Assembly: GCF_014235845.1 (NCBI RefSeq)
Contig: NZ_JACJUQ010000002.1
Location: 186,001 to 250,000, forward strand
Direction: 5' to 3'
Length of the DNA stretch: 64,000 bases
Source: Pontivivens nitratireducens
Lineage (GTDB): Bacteria > Pseudomonadota > Alphaproteobacteria > Rhodobacterales > Rhodobacteraceae
A model generated the notes under the pieces. That model did no database searches. It saw nothing but the letters and a program-made list of their open reading frames with translations, and was not told the origin of the DNA. A program made the translations under genes and the position numbers. This document shows, in pieces, positions 28,857 through 38,895 of this stretch (the stretch's first letter is position 1; each line of letters begins with the position of its first letter).

Positions 28857-31427
28857 ATGATCTATATTTTGCGTTTTTTCGGCTGGATTTTCAGCGCGTT
28901 GGTCATCGGCCTCGTCTTCGGCGTTCTGATCGTGGGTGCCGTGGTCTGGTCCTATTCCGCCGGTTTGCCCGACCCTGAGGAGCTGGCCCAGTACGAACCG
29001 ACAACCCTGACGCGCGTCTACAGTCAGGAAGGCGCGCTGATCGACGAATTCCTGCGCGAACGCCGCGTTTTCGTGCCCATCGACGAGGTTCCGCCGCTGG
29101 TGATTCAGGCGTTCATCTCCGCCGAGGACCGGACCTTCTACTCCCACCCGGGTTTCGACGTGCGGGGCATCATTTCCGCCGTGCTGGACGCGGCGCAAGG
29201 CGGCCGTTTGCGCGGGGCCTCGACCATTACGCAGCAGGTGGTGAAGAACTTCCTGCTGGATGGTGAGCGTGAGATAGAGCGCAAGATTCGCGAGGTTATC
29301 CTGGCAACCCGGCTGGAGCGGGTGCTGACCAAGGATCAGATCCTCGAACTCTATCTGAACGAGATCTATCTGGGTCAGAACAGCTACGGCATCGTGGCTG
29401 CGGCCAACAACTATTTCGGCAAGACGTTGGAGGAGCTAACCCCGCAGGAGGCCGCATATCTGGCCGCCTTGCCCAAGGCTCCGTCCGACCGCCATCCGGT
29501 GAACGATGCGGAAATCGCGACCTTCTGGCGCAACAATACGCTGCGCGAAATGGGGGAGAACGGCTATCTGACGCCGGAGCAGGTGACCCAAGCCCAGAAC
29601 GCGCCGCTGCTGTCGGTCCAGAATGGCGATTACATTCCGCTGACCCAGCATCTGCCCGGTCGCGACTACTTCACCGAGGAAATCCGCCGTCGCGTGTCGC
29701 AGCAGCTTGGCTCCGAACGGGTTCTGACCGGCGGCCTGACCATTCGCGCCACCATCGAGCCTGAGTTGCAGGCCGCCGCGGCCGAAGCATTGCGCACCGC
29801 ATTGATCGCCTATGACATGGAGCGGGGCGGCTATCGCGGCCCGCTGGGTGCGCTCGACCCCGATGAGGTCGATCTGACGGATGAGGCCGCATGGCGCGAG
29901 GCTTTGCGGCGCACCCGCGGTGTGCGCGACGTGCCCGATTTCCACATGGCCGTCGTGCTGGACATGGACGCGCAGGGCGCGCTTATCGGTGTGGAGGATC
30001 CCCCCTCCGATCTGCCTGATGACGTGTCGGCGCAGACGCTTTATGTCAGCGATTTCCAATGGGCGCGTCCGCGCCTTGCGGGCACCCGCGTGGGGGCTGC
30101 GCCCAGCGCGCCCTCGGATCTGTTCGAGGTGGGCGACATCATCCTGGTGACACCGGGCCGGGATGAGGCGGGCACCTTCACGAACTGGAACCTGCGCCAG
30201 GTGCCGGAGGTTCAGGGCGGTTTCATGGTGATGGATCACCGCACGGGGCGCACGCTGGCGCTGCAGGGCGGCTTCTCCTACGACGCTTCCAGCTTCAACC
30301 GCGCGACACAGGCGACGCGGCAGCCGGGTTCGGCATTCAAGCCGTTCGTCTATGCCGCCGCACTCGATCAGGGATACACGCCGAACTCGATCATTCTGGA
30401 TGCTCCGTTCGTCCTCAACATTCCGGGGCAGGCGCCCTGGACGCCAAAGAACTATTCCGGGGAGGGCACGTTCAACGGTCCGACCCTGATGCGGGTCGGG
30501 CTGGAACGATCGCTGAACCTGATGACGGTGCGCATCGCGGACACGATCGGAATGGACGTGGTGGCCGATTATGCCGAGAGTTTCGGCATCTATGACGACA
30601 TGCAGGAATATCTGCCGATCAGCCTGGGGGCGCAGGAAACCACGCTGTTCCGCCTGATCTCCGCCTATTCGATGTTCGCCAATGGCGGGCAGCGGGTGGA
30701 GCCGACCCTGGTGGACCGGATTCAGGATCGTCGCGGCAATACGATCTATCGCCACGATCAGCGCGGCTGCATCGGATGCGACCAGACTGAGTATAACGAT
30801 CAGCCGGAGCCGTACCTTTATTCCACCGCCGAACGCACGATGAGCCGGATCACGGCCTTCCGCCTGATCTCGATGCTCGAAGGCGTGGTGGATCGCGGCA
30901 CGGCCCGCTCTCTGAGCTATCTGCCGGTGCCTCTGGCGGGCAAAACCGGAACGACCAATGACAGCAAGGACGCCTGGTTCGTGGGCTTTACCCCGAACAT
31001 CGTCGCGGGCTGCTATATCGGCTTCGACAATCCACGCAGCCTGGGGCGCGGCGGCACCGGGGGTGGTCTGTGCGCCCCGGTCTTCGGTCAGTTCATGGAG
31101 GAATACCTGCGTCTGCGTCCGGCCAGCCCGGGCAAATTCCAACCGCCAGAGGGCACGGAATTTGTGCTGATCGACCGAACGACGGGTCAGCGGATCACCG
31201 ATGCGAATTCGGAAAATGCGGTTTACGAGCTGTTCGTTGAGGGGCAGGCCCCCTCCATCGGTGCAGCCGCCGCGACGATCGGAACCACGGCCTACGACCT
31301 GTCCGATCTGCCGGACCGGATCGAGCCCGCGCCCAGCGTGACCATAAACAACGGGGGCGGGGCCCCGGTCGCCGTTCCCACACCGCCTGCGGACCTTGGC
31401 GATCTGGGCGGCGGCGGGCTGTACTGA
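28857..31427 (+). CDS. mrcA: penicillin-binding protein 1A
   Basis: An 856-residue bifunctional peptidoglycan synthase. One N-terminal membrane helix (IFSALVIGLVFGVLIVGAVVW) precedes the glycosyltransferase domain with catalytic Glu90 (SAEDRTFYSHPGF) and GASTITQQVVKNFLL. An OB-like insert follows, then the transpeptidase domain with Ser492-x-x-Lys495 (GSAFKPF) and the KTG box at 696 (AGKTGTTND). It polymerises glycan and crosslinks peptides. The C-terminus is a Gly/Pro-rich tail. Confidence 0.97.
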   Translation: MIYILRFFGWIFSALVIGLVFGVLIVGAVVWSYSAGLPDPEELAQYEPTTLTRVYSQEGALIDEFLRERRVFVPIDEVPPLVIQAFISAEDRTFYSHPGFDVRGIISAVLDAAQGGRLRGASTITQQVVKNFLLDGEREIERKIREVILATRLERVLTKDQILELYLNEIYLGQNSYGIVAAANNYFGKTLEELTPQEAAYLAALPKAPSDRHPVNDAEIATFWRNNTLREMGENGYLTPEQVTQAQNAPLLSVQNGDYIPLTQHLPGRDYFTEEIRRRVSQQLGSERVLTGGLTIRATIEPELQAAAAEALRTALIAYDMERGGYRGPLGALDPDEVDLTDEAAWREALRRTRGVRDVPDFHMAVVLDMDAQGALIGVEDPPSDLPDDVSAQTLYVSDFQWARPRLAGTRVGAAPSAPSDLFEVGDIILVTPGRDEAGTFTNWNLRQVPEVQGGFMVMDHRTGRTLALQGGFSYDASSFNRATQATRQPGSAFKPFVYAAALDQGYTPNSIILDAPFVLNIPGQAPWTPKNYSGEGTFNGPTLMRVGLERSLNLMTVRIADTIGMDVVADYAESFGIYDDMQEYLPISLGAQETTLFRLISAYSMFANGGQRVEPTLVDRIQDRRGNTIYRHDQRGCIGCDQTEYNDQPEPYLYSTAERTMSRITAFRLISMLEGVVDRGTARSLSYLPVPLAGKTGTTNDSKDAWFVGFTPNIVAGCYIGFDNPRSLGRGGTGGGLCAPVFGQFMEEYLRLRPASPGKFQPPEGTEFVLIDRTTGQRITDANSENAVYELFVEGQAPSIGAAAATIGTTAYDLSDLPDRIEPAPSVTINNGGGAPVAVPTPPADLGDLGGGGLY

Positions 31428-31550
31428 TCCATCGCGGGGTGGGGTCCGGGGGCAGCCCCTTTGACCTCACCGCGCAGCCTCGTTATCTATCCGCCACCAC
31501 GAATGCCGCATTGGCCCTTCGCCGATGCTCTGATTGACAGGACCGGACCC

Positions 31551-32675
31551 ATGCGCGCCGAAATCGCAACCCTCGCCTCCGAAATCGAGAAGAGCGTCGC
31601 CTTGCTCAGCCAGCGTCTGGGGGAAGCGGCAGCCTACCGGCTCGAAGAACTCAACGCCATGTCCGAGGATCCCGATTTGTGGAACGACCCGGCCAAGGCG
31701 CAGAAGCTGATGCGAGAGCGTCAGTTGCTCTCCGATTCCATCGACACCCGTGACGGGCTGGCGCAGGAGCTTGCCGACAACCTCGAACTGATCGAAATGG
31801 GTGAGGCCGAGGGCGACGCAGACGTCGTGACCGAGGCCGAGACCGCCATCCGCAAACTCCGCGACATCGCCGCCGAAAAGGAGCTGGAGGCGCTGCTCGA
31901 CGGTGAGGCGGACGGCAACGATACCTTTATCGAGATCAACTCCGGCGCGGGCGGCACGGAAAGCTGCGATTGGGCGTCCATGCTGGCGCGTATGTATGTC
32001 CGCTGGGCGGAGAAGCGCGGCTACAAGGTCGAGCTGCAATCCGAAAGCGCGGGGGAGGAAGCGGGCATCAAATCCGCCTCCTACAAGATCAGCGGCCCCA
32101 ATGCCTATGGCTGGCTCAAGGGGGAAAGCGGCGTGCACCGTCTGGTCCGCATCTCACCCTATGACAGTGCTGCGCGGCGGCACACCTCCTTCAGCTCGGT
32201 CTGGGTCTATCCGGTGGTGGATGACGCGATCGAGATCGAGGTGAACCCCTCCGACATCCGCATCGACACCTACCGATCCTCCGGCGCGGGCGGGCAGCAT
32301 GTCAACACCACCGATTCCGCGGTGCGCATCACCCACATACCGACCAATATCGTGGTGACGAGTTCCGAAAAATCCCAGCACCAGAACCGCGACATCGCCA
32401 TGAAGGCGCTGAAATCGCGTCTGTACCAGATGGAGCTGGACCGCCGGAACGCCGCCATCAACGAGGCGCATGAGGCGAAGGGCGATGCAGGCTGGGGCAA
32501 CCAGATCCGCAGCTACGTCCTGCAACCCTATCAGATGGTCAAGGATTTGCGCACGGGGGTCGAAACCTCCGATAGCCAGGGCGTGCTGGACGGCAACCTG
32601 GACGCCTTCATGGCCGCCACCCTGGCGCAAGGCGCCACCGGCAAGAGCCGCGCCGAGGCGAACGCCGAGGATTGA
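31551..32675 (+). CDS. prfB: peptide chain release factor 2
   Basis: A 374-residue class I release factor. GGQ is at 247-249 ([10 protein letters not shown]). The stop-recognition tripeptide, SPF in Escherichia coli, reads SPY at 202-204 ([15 protein letters not shown]). The gene is one continuous frame from the ATG at 31551, so the programmed UGA frameshift used to autoregulate many prfB genes is absent. It reads UGA and UAA. The frame extends upstream to 31461 without a good site. Confidence 0.96.
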   Translation: MRAEIATLASEIEKSVALLSQRLGEAAAYRLEELNAMSEDPDLWNDPAKAQKLMRERQLLSDSIDTRDGLAQELADNLELIEMGEAEGDADVVTEAETAIRKLRDIAAEKELEALLDGEADGNDTFIEINSGAGGTESCDWASMLARMYVRWAEKRGYKVELQSESAGEEAGIKSASYKISGPNAYGWLKGESGVHRLVRISPYDSAARRHTSFSSVWVYPVVDDAIEIEVNPSDIRIDTYRSSGAGGQHVNTTDSAVRITHIPTNIVVTSSEKSQHQNRDIAMKALKSRLYQMELDRRNAAINEAHEAKGDAGWGNQIRSYVLQPYQMVKDLRTGVETSDSQGVLDGNLDAFMAATLAQGATGKSRAEANAED

Positions 32676-32830
32676 TAGCCGGTGTAACGAGCGAGGCCGG
32701 TTCGCCCAACTGGCGTGACGCACCGGAACCCGCATCAGGTTGCAGCGCGCCAGCTAACGTCGGCTCCATCAGCATCGCCACGTGTATGAAGTCGGACCGA
32801 GCATCTAAATCGGCCCTGCACGTGCGAACG

Positions 32831-32866
32831 AAAAAAGCCCCGGAGGTTCACCCTCCGAGGCTTTTT
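32831..32866. terminator. bidirectional terminator between prfB and bactofilin genes
   Basis: AAAAAAGCCCCGGAGG pairs with CCTCCGAGGCTTTTT (one bulged base) around a TTCAC loop, with T runs on both strands. It separates two convergent genes. Confidence 0.88.
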
Positions 32867-32888
32867 GAATACGCGCTATGTGCGTGGA

Positions 32889-33374
32889 TCAGTTGCCGTC
32901 CATCATAGGGGGCAGTTGCGGCGGGGCGGAGTTGCCGGTGCTCAGCGGATCGTCGTTGCGCTGAACCGACCCCTCGAAATGCGCGCCGCTCTCGATCGCG
33001 ATGGTCTTGTGGATGATGTCACCTTCGACCCGGGCGGTGGATGTCAGGCGGACCTTCAGGCCACGGACCCGGCCCACGACGCGGCCGTTCACGACCAGAT
33101 CGTCTGCGATGACCTCACCGCGCACGGTGGCGCCCTCACCTACGGTCAGCAGGTGCGCGCGGATGTCGCCCTCGACCGTGCCTTCGATCTGGATGTCGCC
33201 TGTCGTTTCCAGGTTGCCCTTGATCGTCAGATCCGAAGCCAGAACCGAGGGGGAGGGCTTCGGCTTGGGTGCCGCTGCGGGAGCAGAGCTTTTCGGCGCT
33301 GTGGGGACGGTCGGCTTCACGTCGTCCGCCTTGGGCGCATCAATGGGGTCGTTGATCTTGCTCTTAGAGAACAT
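32889..33374 (-). CDS. bactofilin (polymer-forming cytoskeletal protein)
   Basis: A 161-residue bactofilin. A Pro/Lys/Ala-rich N-terminus (1-45) precedes the central beta-helix (about 46-135) with repeats such as IKGNLETTGDIQIEGTVEGDIRA and GATVRGEVIADDLVVNGRVVGRV, then a short Pro-rich tail. Bactofilins polymerise on the inner membrane and recruit cell-wall enzymes. Its start overlaps the end of the M23 peptidase gene by 11 bases, pointing to a shared job in localised wall remodelling. Confidence 0.93.
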   Translation of the reverse strand: MFSKSKINDPIDAPKADDVKPTVPTAPKSSAPAAAPKPKPSPSVLASDLTIKGNLETTGDIQIEGTVEGDIRAHLLTVGEGATVRGEVIADDLVVNGRVVGRVRGLKVRLTSTARVEGDIIHKTIAIESGAHFEGSVQRNDDPLSTGNSAPPQLPPMMDGN

Positions 33375-34674
33375 CTTCGGCTGCCTTCAAATAAGTCATC
33401 GGGTCCACGGGCCGTCCGTCGCGGTGAACTTCGTAATGCAGGTGGGAACCCGTGGAGCGGCCTGTTGAGCCCATATCCCCGATCCGATCCCCAGCTTCGA
33501 CACGATCACCAACCGCAACGCGAATCCGGCTCATGTGAGCATAAAGCGTTTCGTAGCCGAACGCATGCCGGATTCTGACCAGATTGCCGAAAGCACCGCT
33601 GCGCCCCGCCGTCACGACCTCACCCGCGCCGGTGGCGTAGAGCGGCGTGCCCACCGGGGCGGCGAAATCCAGCCCGTTATGGTTGCGCGTGCGGCCGTTG
33701 ATCGGATCGCGCCGGGTGCCGAAGCTGCTGGTCTGGCGATAGGCGGCGTGAACCGGTCCGGCGAAGGGCATCTGCCCCAGCGCGTTGCGCCGTGCATTCA
33801 GGTCGGCGATGCGGTTGAGCAGCAGACCCACCCGGTCCAGCGAGGGGTCGCCATATGCGTCGTGGTCGTGGATCAGGACATCGGGGCCACCCTGTCCGGT
33901 ATATCCCGCGCCCGTCGGGAACATGGCCTGAATGTTCGCCCCCGCCGCGGTGAAGACCAGTTCCAGTTCGGCAATGGACCCTTCGACGGCACGTTCCAGA
34001 CGATCGACCACACGTTCCTGCCGCTGTTCGGCCAGGGTGGCGCGTGCCTCCAGAGCGGCGCGTTCCGAGGCGAAGCCCGCCAGTTCCGCCGCCATGCCGT
34101 TGCGATCCTGTGCCGTGCGGCTCAACCCGTCGAGCAGGACGTTCACGGTGCGACCCAGATCCTCCGCCTGATCGGAGCGCAGCGTCAGATCCTCGGCCAG
34201 GGTTTCGACCTGACCCAATGCGACCTTCAGCGCATCCTCACGCGCGACCAGCGCCATCTGGCGACGGTCCAGCGTGTCACGCTGCTCCATCGTGACGCGG
34301 GTCGCCTCGGCAATATCGGTTTGCAGGCCCACGATCTGCGCCTGCTGGGCGGACATGATCTGTGCCGCGCGTTCGTAGCGGACGCGCGCGGCCTCGGCCT
34401 GCGCGGCATAGTTCGCGCGTTCCTCCAGCAGATTGTCGATGCGGTTTTGCTGTACGCCCTGCACCAGGATCGCGGAATCGGCGGTTCGCGGCGCCATCGC
34501 GTCCGTCGCGACCAGAATTGTCGCGAACGCCGTCCATCCGACCAGAGCGGTACACAGAAGTCCCAGTCCGATTTGGCGTGTCGGGGTCAGGCGGGCATGT
34601 GCCGTCTGATCGCCGGTGGCAACGTAGACGCGTCGCTCTGATACGATCCGCCCCAGAATACCGTTCAAACCCAT
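33364..34674 (-). CDS. M23 family peptidoglycan endopeptidase with coiled coil
   Basis: A 436-residue envelope protein. One membrane helix (LGLLCTALVGWTAFATILVA, about 45-65) is followed by a long coiled coil (about 80-230: AAQAEAARVRYERAAQIM, EDLTLRSDQAEDLGR) and a C-terminal LytM domain with zinc ligands in HNGLDFAAPVG and HLHYEVH. Its topology matches M23 partners of bactofilins. The ATG at 34674 has AAGGGA ahead. It is followed by the overlapping bactofilin gene. Confidence 0.92.
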   Translation of the reverse strand: MGLNGILGRIVSERRVYVATGDQTAHARLTPTRQIGLGLLCTALVGWTAFATILVATDAMAPRTADSAILVQGVQQNRIDNLLEERANYAAQAEAARVRYERAAQIMSAQQAQIVGLQTDIAEATRVTMEQRDTLDRRQMALVAREDALKVALGQVETLAEDLTLRSDQAEDLGRTVNVLLDGLSRTAQDRNGMAAELAGFASERAALEARATLAEQRQERVVDRLERAVEGSIAELELVFTAAGANIQAMFPTGAGYTGQGGPDVLIHDHDAYGDPSLDRVGLLLNRIADLNARRNALGQMPFAGPVHAAYRQTSSFGTRRDPINGRTRNHNGLDFAAPVGTPLYATGAGEVVTAGRSGAFGNLVRIRHAFGYETLYAHMSRIRVAVGDRVEAGDRIGDMGSTGRSTGSHLHYEVHRDGRPVDPMTYLKAAEDVL

Positions 34675-34852
34675 ATACCAGTCCCTTGTCCTTGGTGTGT
34701 GCGTCCGACCGGGTCGGCTGGCACCGATCCCGAAGCGCCCCCGCACCGGATCGTGGGCATGTGATTACCCCAAGGACGGGTCACACATCAACTTTTACTG
34801 GAACCTCTCATGGGCTCCGCGCGTTTAGAGGGGCAGATTAGCGGCATTTGAG

Positions 34853-34882
34853 GGGAAATTCGGCGGAAACCTGCCGATTCCC
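34853..34882. repeat. intergenic hairpin upstream of M23 gene
   Basis: GGGAA and TCGGC pair with GCCGA and TTCCC (a two-base bulge in one arm) around an eight-base loop. It lies in the 290-base gap between the M23 gene start and the DUF455 stop; no T tract follows on either strand. Confidence 0.35.
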
Positions 34883-34964
34883 TGTTTGGGAAATTTATTT
34901 CTCGAAAAGTCAATCCGCATATGTGGCTTTACGCTGCAAAAAAAATCCCCGAATCCTCAAATGC

Positions 34965-35777
34965 TCAGGACTCCGCAAGTGGCCAGTAGAAATCGAGCGG
35001 CAGGCCCGCCTCCGCTCGCTTCTCATCGTTGAAAGGTGGTTTCAGCGGCCCGTGGAAATAGCGTGTCACCAGATCATGAAAGGCATCGCGCGGATCGCGT
35101 TCATGTCGGCCGCACAGGTAGTGAAACCATTTCGAGCCGTAGGCGACATGCCCGACTTCCTCGGCATAGATCGTGTTGAGCGCGGCGACCGTGTCCGCGT
35201 CCTTGGCTTTCTCGAACAGGGTGATCATGCCGGGGGTCACGTCCAGGCCCCGTGCCTCCAGCACCATGGGAACCACGGCGAGCCGGGCCTCCAGATCCTC
35301 GGCCGTATCCTCCGCCGCGCGCCACATGCCGGCATGGGCGGGCAGGGCGCCGTAATGGCTGCCCATCGCCTCCAGCCGGTCGGCCAGCAGATTGAAGTGT
35401 TTCGATTCCTCGTCCGCCGCGCGCACCCAGTCATCGTAGAAGCCGGGCGGCATCTTCACATGCGTGAACCGTGCGATGATGTCCCAATGCAGATCGACCG
35501 CGTTCAGTTCGATATGGGCGATGGCGTGCAGGATGGCGATGCGCCCCTCGGGCGTGCCGGGGCGGCGGCGCGGCACGTCGCGCGGGCTGAGCAATTCCGG
35601 CCTCTCCGGTCGGGCGGGCTGCATCGGAGGTGAGGCGCTGCCGACGGGCATCCGGTCGCCCTCCCAGCGCCGCTGCCATTCGGCGGCGCAGGCGCGCGAA
35701 AACGCCGTTTTGCCGCGCGCATCGGGCATGCGCAGAACCGCATCCGCACATTCGGCCAGGGTCGCGGGAATATCCAT
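34965..35777 (-). CDS. DUF455 ferritin-like protein
   Basis: A 270-residue protein of the DUF455 family, a ferritin-like helical bundle. Candidate metal ligands are Glu/His pairs in AIAHIELNAVDLHWD, RAADEESKHFNLL and YAEEVGHVAYG. Function is unknown; a hydroxylase or iron-binding role is predicted from the fold. The ATG at 35777 overlaps the upstream peroxiredoxin stop as TGATG, so the two are coupled, which hints at an oxidative-stress link. Confidence 0.87.
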   Translation of the reverse strand: MDIPATLAECADAVLRMPDARGKTAFSRACAAEWQRRWEGDRMPVGSASPPMQPARPERPELLSPRDVPRRRPGTPEGRIAILHAIAHIELNAVDLHWDIIARFTHVKMPPGFYDDWVRAADEESKHFNLLADRLEAMGSHYGALPAHAGMWRAAEDTAEDLEARLAVVPMVLEARGLDVTPGMITLFEKAKDADTVAALNTIYAEEVGHVAYGSKWFHYLCGRHERDPRDAFHDLVTRYFHGPLKPPFNDEKRAEAGLPLDFYWPLAES

Positions 35778-36271
35778 CACGCGCCCAACTGCTTGACCGC
35801 GTCCAGAACCGTATCGACATGGCCGGGCACCTTCACCTTGCGCCAGACCTGCGCGATGCGGCCCTCGGCGTCGATCAGGAAAGTTGTGCGCACGATGCCC
35901 ATATGGGTCTTGCCGTACATCTGCTTTTCCGCCCAGACGCCGTAATCCTCACATGTGCTGCCATCCGCGTCGGACAGCAGGGTTACGCGCAGGTCGTGCT
36001 TTGCCACGAACTTGTCATGCTTGGCGACGGTATCCTTCGAGCAGCCCAGCACCGTGACGCCCGACGCCTCGAATTCCGGCAAAGCGGTGGTGAAGCCGAC
36101 CGCCTCCTTCGTGCAGCCCGACGTGTCGTCCCTGGGGTAGAAGAACAGCACCACCGGCACGCCCTTCAGGCCGGACAGGGATACGGTCTGACCGCCCGAG
36201 GCCGGCAGGCTGAATTCAGGGGCGGTGTCACCGACGGATAGAGTTGCGGCCTTGTTTGCGGGCACGGTCAT
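35777..36271 (-). CDS. bcp: peroxiredoxin, Bcp/PrxQ type
   Basis: A 164-residue thiol peroxidase. It has the PrxQ layout: [32 protein letters not shown] with the peroxidatic Cys, and [21 protein letters not shown]. The resolving Cys five residues later seen in E. coli Bcp is absent (KEAVGF), so a more distant Cys (GCSKDT or STCEDYG) or an external thiol would serve. CGAGGAG precedes the ATG at 36271. It diverges from queA and is coupled to the DUF455 gene. Confidence 0.92.
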   Translation of the reverse strand: MTVPANKAATLSVGDTAPEFSLPASGGQTVSLSGLKGVPVVLFFYPRDDTSGCTKEAVGFTTALPEFEASGVTVLGCSKDTVAKHDKFVAKHDLRVTLLSDADGSTCEDYGVWAEKQMYGKTHMGIVRTTFLIDAEGRIAQVWRKVKVPGHVDTVLDAVKQLGA

Positions 36272-36383
36272 GGAATGCTCCTCGCTGTGTTTGCGCCTTC
36301 TTACAGGGTGGCCGCGCGGCCCGCACCCCTTTACATCGTCGCACGGCGCTGGCACCCGTCGCCCCAACCTACGCGAGGACGCC

Positions 36384-37430
36384 ATGAAACTGAGCGATTT
36401 CGATTTTGACCTGCCCGAAGAGTTGATCGCGCTGCGCCCCCTGCGCCCGCGCCCGGCCTCACGCCTGCTGCTGACGCAAGGCCCCGCGACCGAGGATCGG
36501 CATGTGCGCGATCTGCCTGACATCCTGCGCCCCGGCGATCTGATGGTCTTCAACGACACCAAGGTGATTCCGGCCCGCTTGTTCGGCACCCGCGCGCGTG
36601 CGACTACGCACGGCTCCGGTCTGGCCAAGGTCGAGGCCACGTTGCTGGAGCGTCTGTCCCCCGACACATGGTCCGCACTGGCCCGCCCGGGCCGCAAGCT
36701 GGCGGTCGGTGACGTCATGCAGTTCGACGGTCTGGCGGCGGAACTGGTGGCGAAGGGCGCGGATGGGCGCGTCACCCTGCGGTTCGACCGCGCGGGCGCG
36801 GATCTGGACGCGGGCATCGCACTGGCCGGGCAAATGCCCTTGCCCCCCTATATCGCCGCCCGCCGCCCGGCGGATGAGGCCGACCGCGAGGATTACCAGA
36901 CCGTGTTCGCCAAAACGCTGGGCGCGGTGGCGGCCCCGACGGCCTCGCTGCATTTCGACGATGATCTGCTGGCGCGGCTGGATGCGAAGGGGATCGAGAA
37001 CGCCCGCGTGACCCTGCATGTGGGGGCCGGAACCTTCCTGCCGGTCACGGTGGACGATGTATCGGAGCATAAGATGCACGCCGAATGGGGTGAGGTCAGC
37101 AGCCAGGCCGCCGAAACCATCGCCCGCGCGAAATCCGAAGGCCGCCGCGTGATCCCCGTCGGCACCACCGCCCTGCGCCTGATCGAGGCGGCCAGCGCCA
37201 ACGGCACCATCGCGCCGTGGACCGGCGACACCGACATCTTCATCACGCCGGGTTATCGTTTCCGCACCGCCGACGGCCTGATGACCAATTTCCATCTGCC
37301 CCGCTCGACGTTGATGATGCTGGTCTCCGCCATGATGGGGGTGGAGCGGATGCGGCAGGTCTACGCCCACGCCATTGCCAACAAATACCGGTTCTACTCC
37401 TACGGGGACAGCTCGCTGCTGCTGCCCTGA
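36384..37430 (+). CDS. queA: SAM:tRNA ribosyltransferase-isomerase
   Basis: A 348-residue QueA, which transfers and isomerises the ribosyl group of SAM to form epoxyqueuosine in tRNA. Signatures are [61 protein letters not shown] and the late [21 protein letters not shown] lies five bases before the ATG at 36384; the frame extends upstream without support. The window's gluQ also acts on queuosine-modified tRNA. Confidence 0.97.
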   Translation: MKLSDFDFDLPEELIALRPLRPRPASRLLLTQGPATEDRHVRDLPDILRPGDLMVFNDTKVIPARLFGTRARATTHGSGLAKVEATLLERLSPDTWSALARPGRKLAVGDVMQFDGLAAELVAKGADGRVTLRFDRAGADLDAGIALAGQMPLPPYIAARRPADEADREDYQTVFAKTLGAVAAPTASLHFDDDLLARLDAKGIENARVTLHVGAGTFLPVTVDDVSEHKMHAEWGEVSSQAAETIARAKSEGRRVIPVGTTALRLIEAASANGTIAPWTGDTDIFITPGYRFRTADGLMTNFHLPRSTLMMLVSAMMGVERMRQVYAHAIANKYRFYSYGDSSLLLP

Positions 37431-37440
37431 AGCCTGCGAA

Positions 37441-37476
37441 GGGCGACAATTCCCCCTGCCTCCTACCCTGTCGCCC
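37441..37476 (+). repeat. inverted repeat after queA
   Basis: Perfect eight-base arms GGGCGACA and TGTCGCCC flank a 20-base C-rich loop, ten bases after the queA stop. It could act as a weak terminator but has no T tract. Confidence 0.4.
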
Positions 37477-37554
37477 ACACCGCCGCCACCCTGCCGCGAC
37501 GACAGATGGTGATTTGGGCTTAGACAGGGGCCTGCATCACTGGTACGGGCGGTT

Positions 37555-37568
37555 CACGATTTATCGTG
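37555..37568. promoter_or_regulatory. small palindrome upstream of MFS gene
   Basis: CACGAT-TT-ATCGTG is a 14-base perfect inverted repeat 26 bases before the MFS ATG. Its place suggests a repressor operator or a leader hairpin; no regulator gene is adjacent. Confidence 0.3.
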
Positions 37569-37594
37569 GAGGCTGGCAGTAGGAGCGGCGCATC

Positions 37595-38866
37595 ATGATC
37601 AAGGTCTTTACAAGCTCGTGGGCACTGTTTCTGGGTCTGCTGCTGTTGATGATCGGCAATGGCCTGCAAGGGACGTTGCTGGGTCTGCGCGGCGCGTTGG
37701 AGGGATTCGACGCCGCCGTCATGGCGTGGGTCATGTCCGCCTATTTCGCGGGCTTCATGTTCGGATCGCGCATGGCGCCGGGCATGATCCAGCGCGTGGG
37801 GCATGTGCGGGTCTTTGCGGCGCTGGCCTCGATGATCTCCGCCGGGTTCATCCTGTATGCCGCGGTGCCCGATCCCATCGCCTGGGCCGCGATGCGCTTC
37901 GTCGTGGGGTTCTGCTTCTCGGGCGTGTATGTGGTCTGCGAAAGCTGGCTGAACGACACCTCGACGAACGAGACGCGGGGCAAGACCCTCTCGCTTTACA
38001 TGATCGTGCAGATGGTGGGCATCGTCTCCGCGCAGGGGATCGTGAACTTCGCGGATGCGGGCAGCTATATTCTGTTCGTGGTCATGTCGGTTCTGGTTTC
38101 GGTCAGCTTCGCCCCGATCCTGTTGAGCGCGACCCCCGCGCCGGTGTTTCAGGGGGCCAAGCCCATGACCCTGCGCCGGTTGTACGAAACCTCACCCCTG
38201 GGATGCATCGGCATGTTCTTCATCGGGGCGGTGTTCGCGGGAATGTTCGGCATGGCGGCGGTCTACGGCTCGGAAAAGGGGCTGAGCGTCGCGGACATCA
38301 CGACCTTCGTGGCGATGATCTATATCGGGGGAATGGTGGCGCAATACCCCATCGGCTGGCTGAGCGACCGCATGGACCGCCGCCGCCTGATCACCTTCAT
38401 CTGCCTTGCGGCGGCGGCTGCGATGATCCCCTCGGCCCTGTTTGCGGACAGCTACGTCATACTGCTGATCGGGGCGCTGGCGCTGGGCGGGTTGAGCAAT
38501 CCGCTCTATTCCCTGCTGATCGCCTATACCGCGGATTATCTACAGCCCGAGGACATGGCCGCCGCATCGGGCGGCTTGATGTTCATCAATGGCGCCGGCG
38601 CGGTTCTGGGCCCGTTCATCGTGGGTACGATGATGACGGCGTTGGGGGCCGATTTCTATTTTGTGTTCATGGGCGTGAATTTCGCTATCATTGCCGGATA
38701 CGGCTTCTACCGGATGACCCGTCGTGCGGCACCGTCGGTCGAGGATACCTCGGCCTACGCCTATGTCGCTCCGCAGGCCTCGCCCGTCGCGGTCGAGGTT
38801 GCGCAGGAATACGCGATCGACCTTGCGGAACATGAGGAGCAGGAAAAGGAATCCGCGTCCACCTGA
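37595..38866 (+). CDS. MFS transporter, YcaD-like
   Basis: A 423-residue major facilitator with about 12 predicted membrane segments, from WALFLGLLLLMIGNGLQGTLLGLR to the helix near FVFMGVNFAIIAGYGF. The first intracellular loop has GSRMAPGMIQRVGHVRVF, and the central loop GWLSDRMDRRRLI carries the repeated MFS signature. It resembles the YcaD/YfkF group of uncharacterised efflux or uptake carriers. The acidic C-terminal tail (LAEHEEQEKESAST) is cytoplasmic. The substrate is unknown. Confidence 0.88.
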   Translation: MIKVFTSSWALFLGLLLLMIGNGLQGTLLGLRGALEGFDAAVMAWVMSAYFAGFMFGSRMAPGMIQRVGHVRVFAALASMISAGFILYAAVPDPIAWAAMRFVVGFCFSGVYVVCESWLNDTSTNETRGKTLSLYMIVQMVGIVSAQGIVNFADAGSYILFVVMSVLVSVSFAPILLSATPAPVFQGAKPMTLRRLYETSPLGCIGMFFIGAVFAGMFGMAAVYGSEKGLSVADITTFVAMIYIGGMVAQYPIGWLSDRMDRRRLITFICLAAAAAMIPSALFADSYVILLIGALALGGLSNPLYSLLIAYTADYLQPEDMAAASGGLMFINGAGAVLGPFIVGTMMTALGADFYFVFMGVNFAIIAGYGFYRMTRRAAPSVEDTSAYAYVAPQASPVAVEVAQEYAIDLAEHEEQEKESAST

Positions 38867-38895
38867 CACGGATCACAACTGGGCGGAGGTTGAGA

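Noticed and set aside
37618-38835. A 405-codon frame in another phase of the MFS gene
   Set aside because: Its translation is hydrophilic and Arg/Gly-rich with no membrane pattern, whereas the chosen frame has regular membrane helices.
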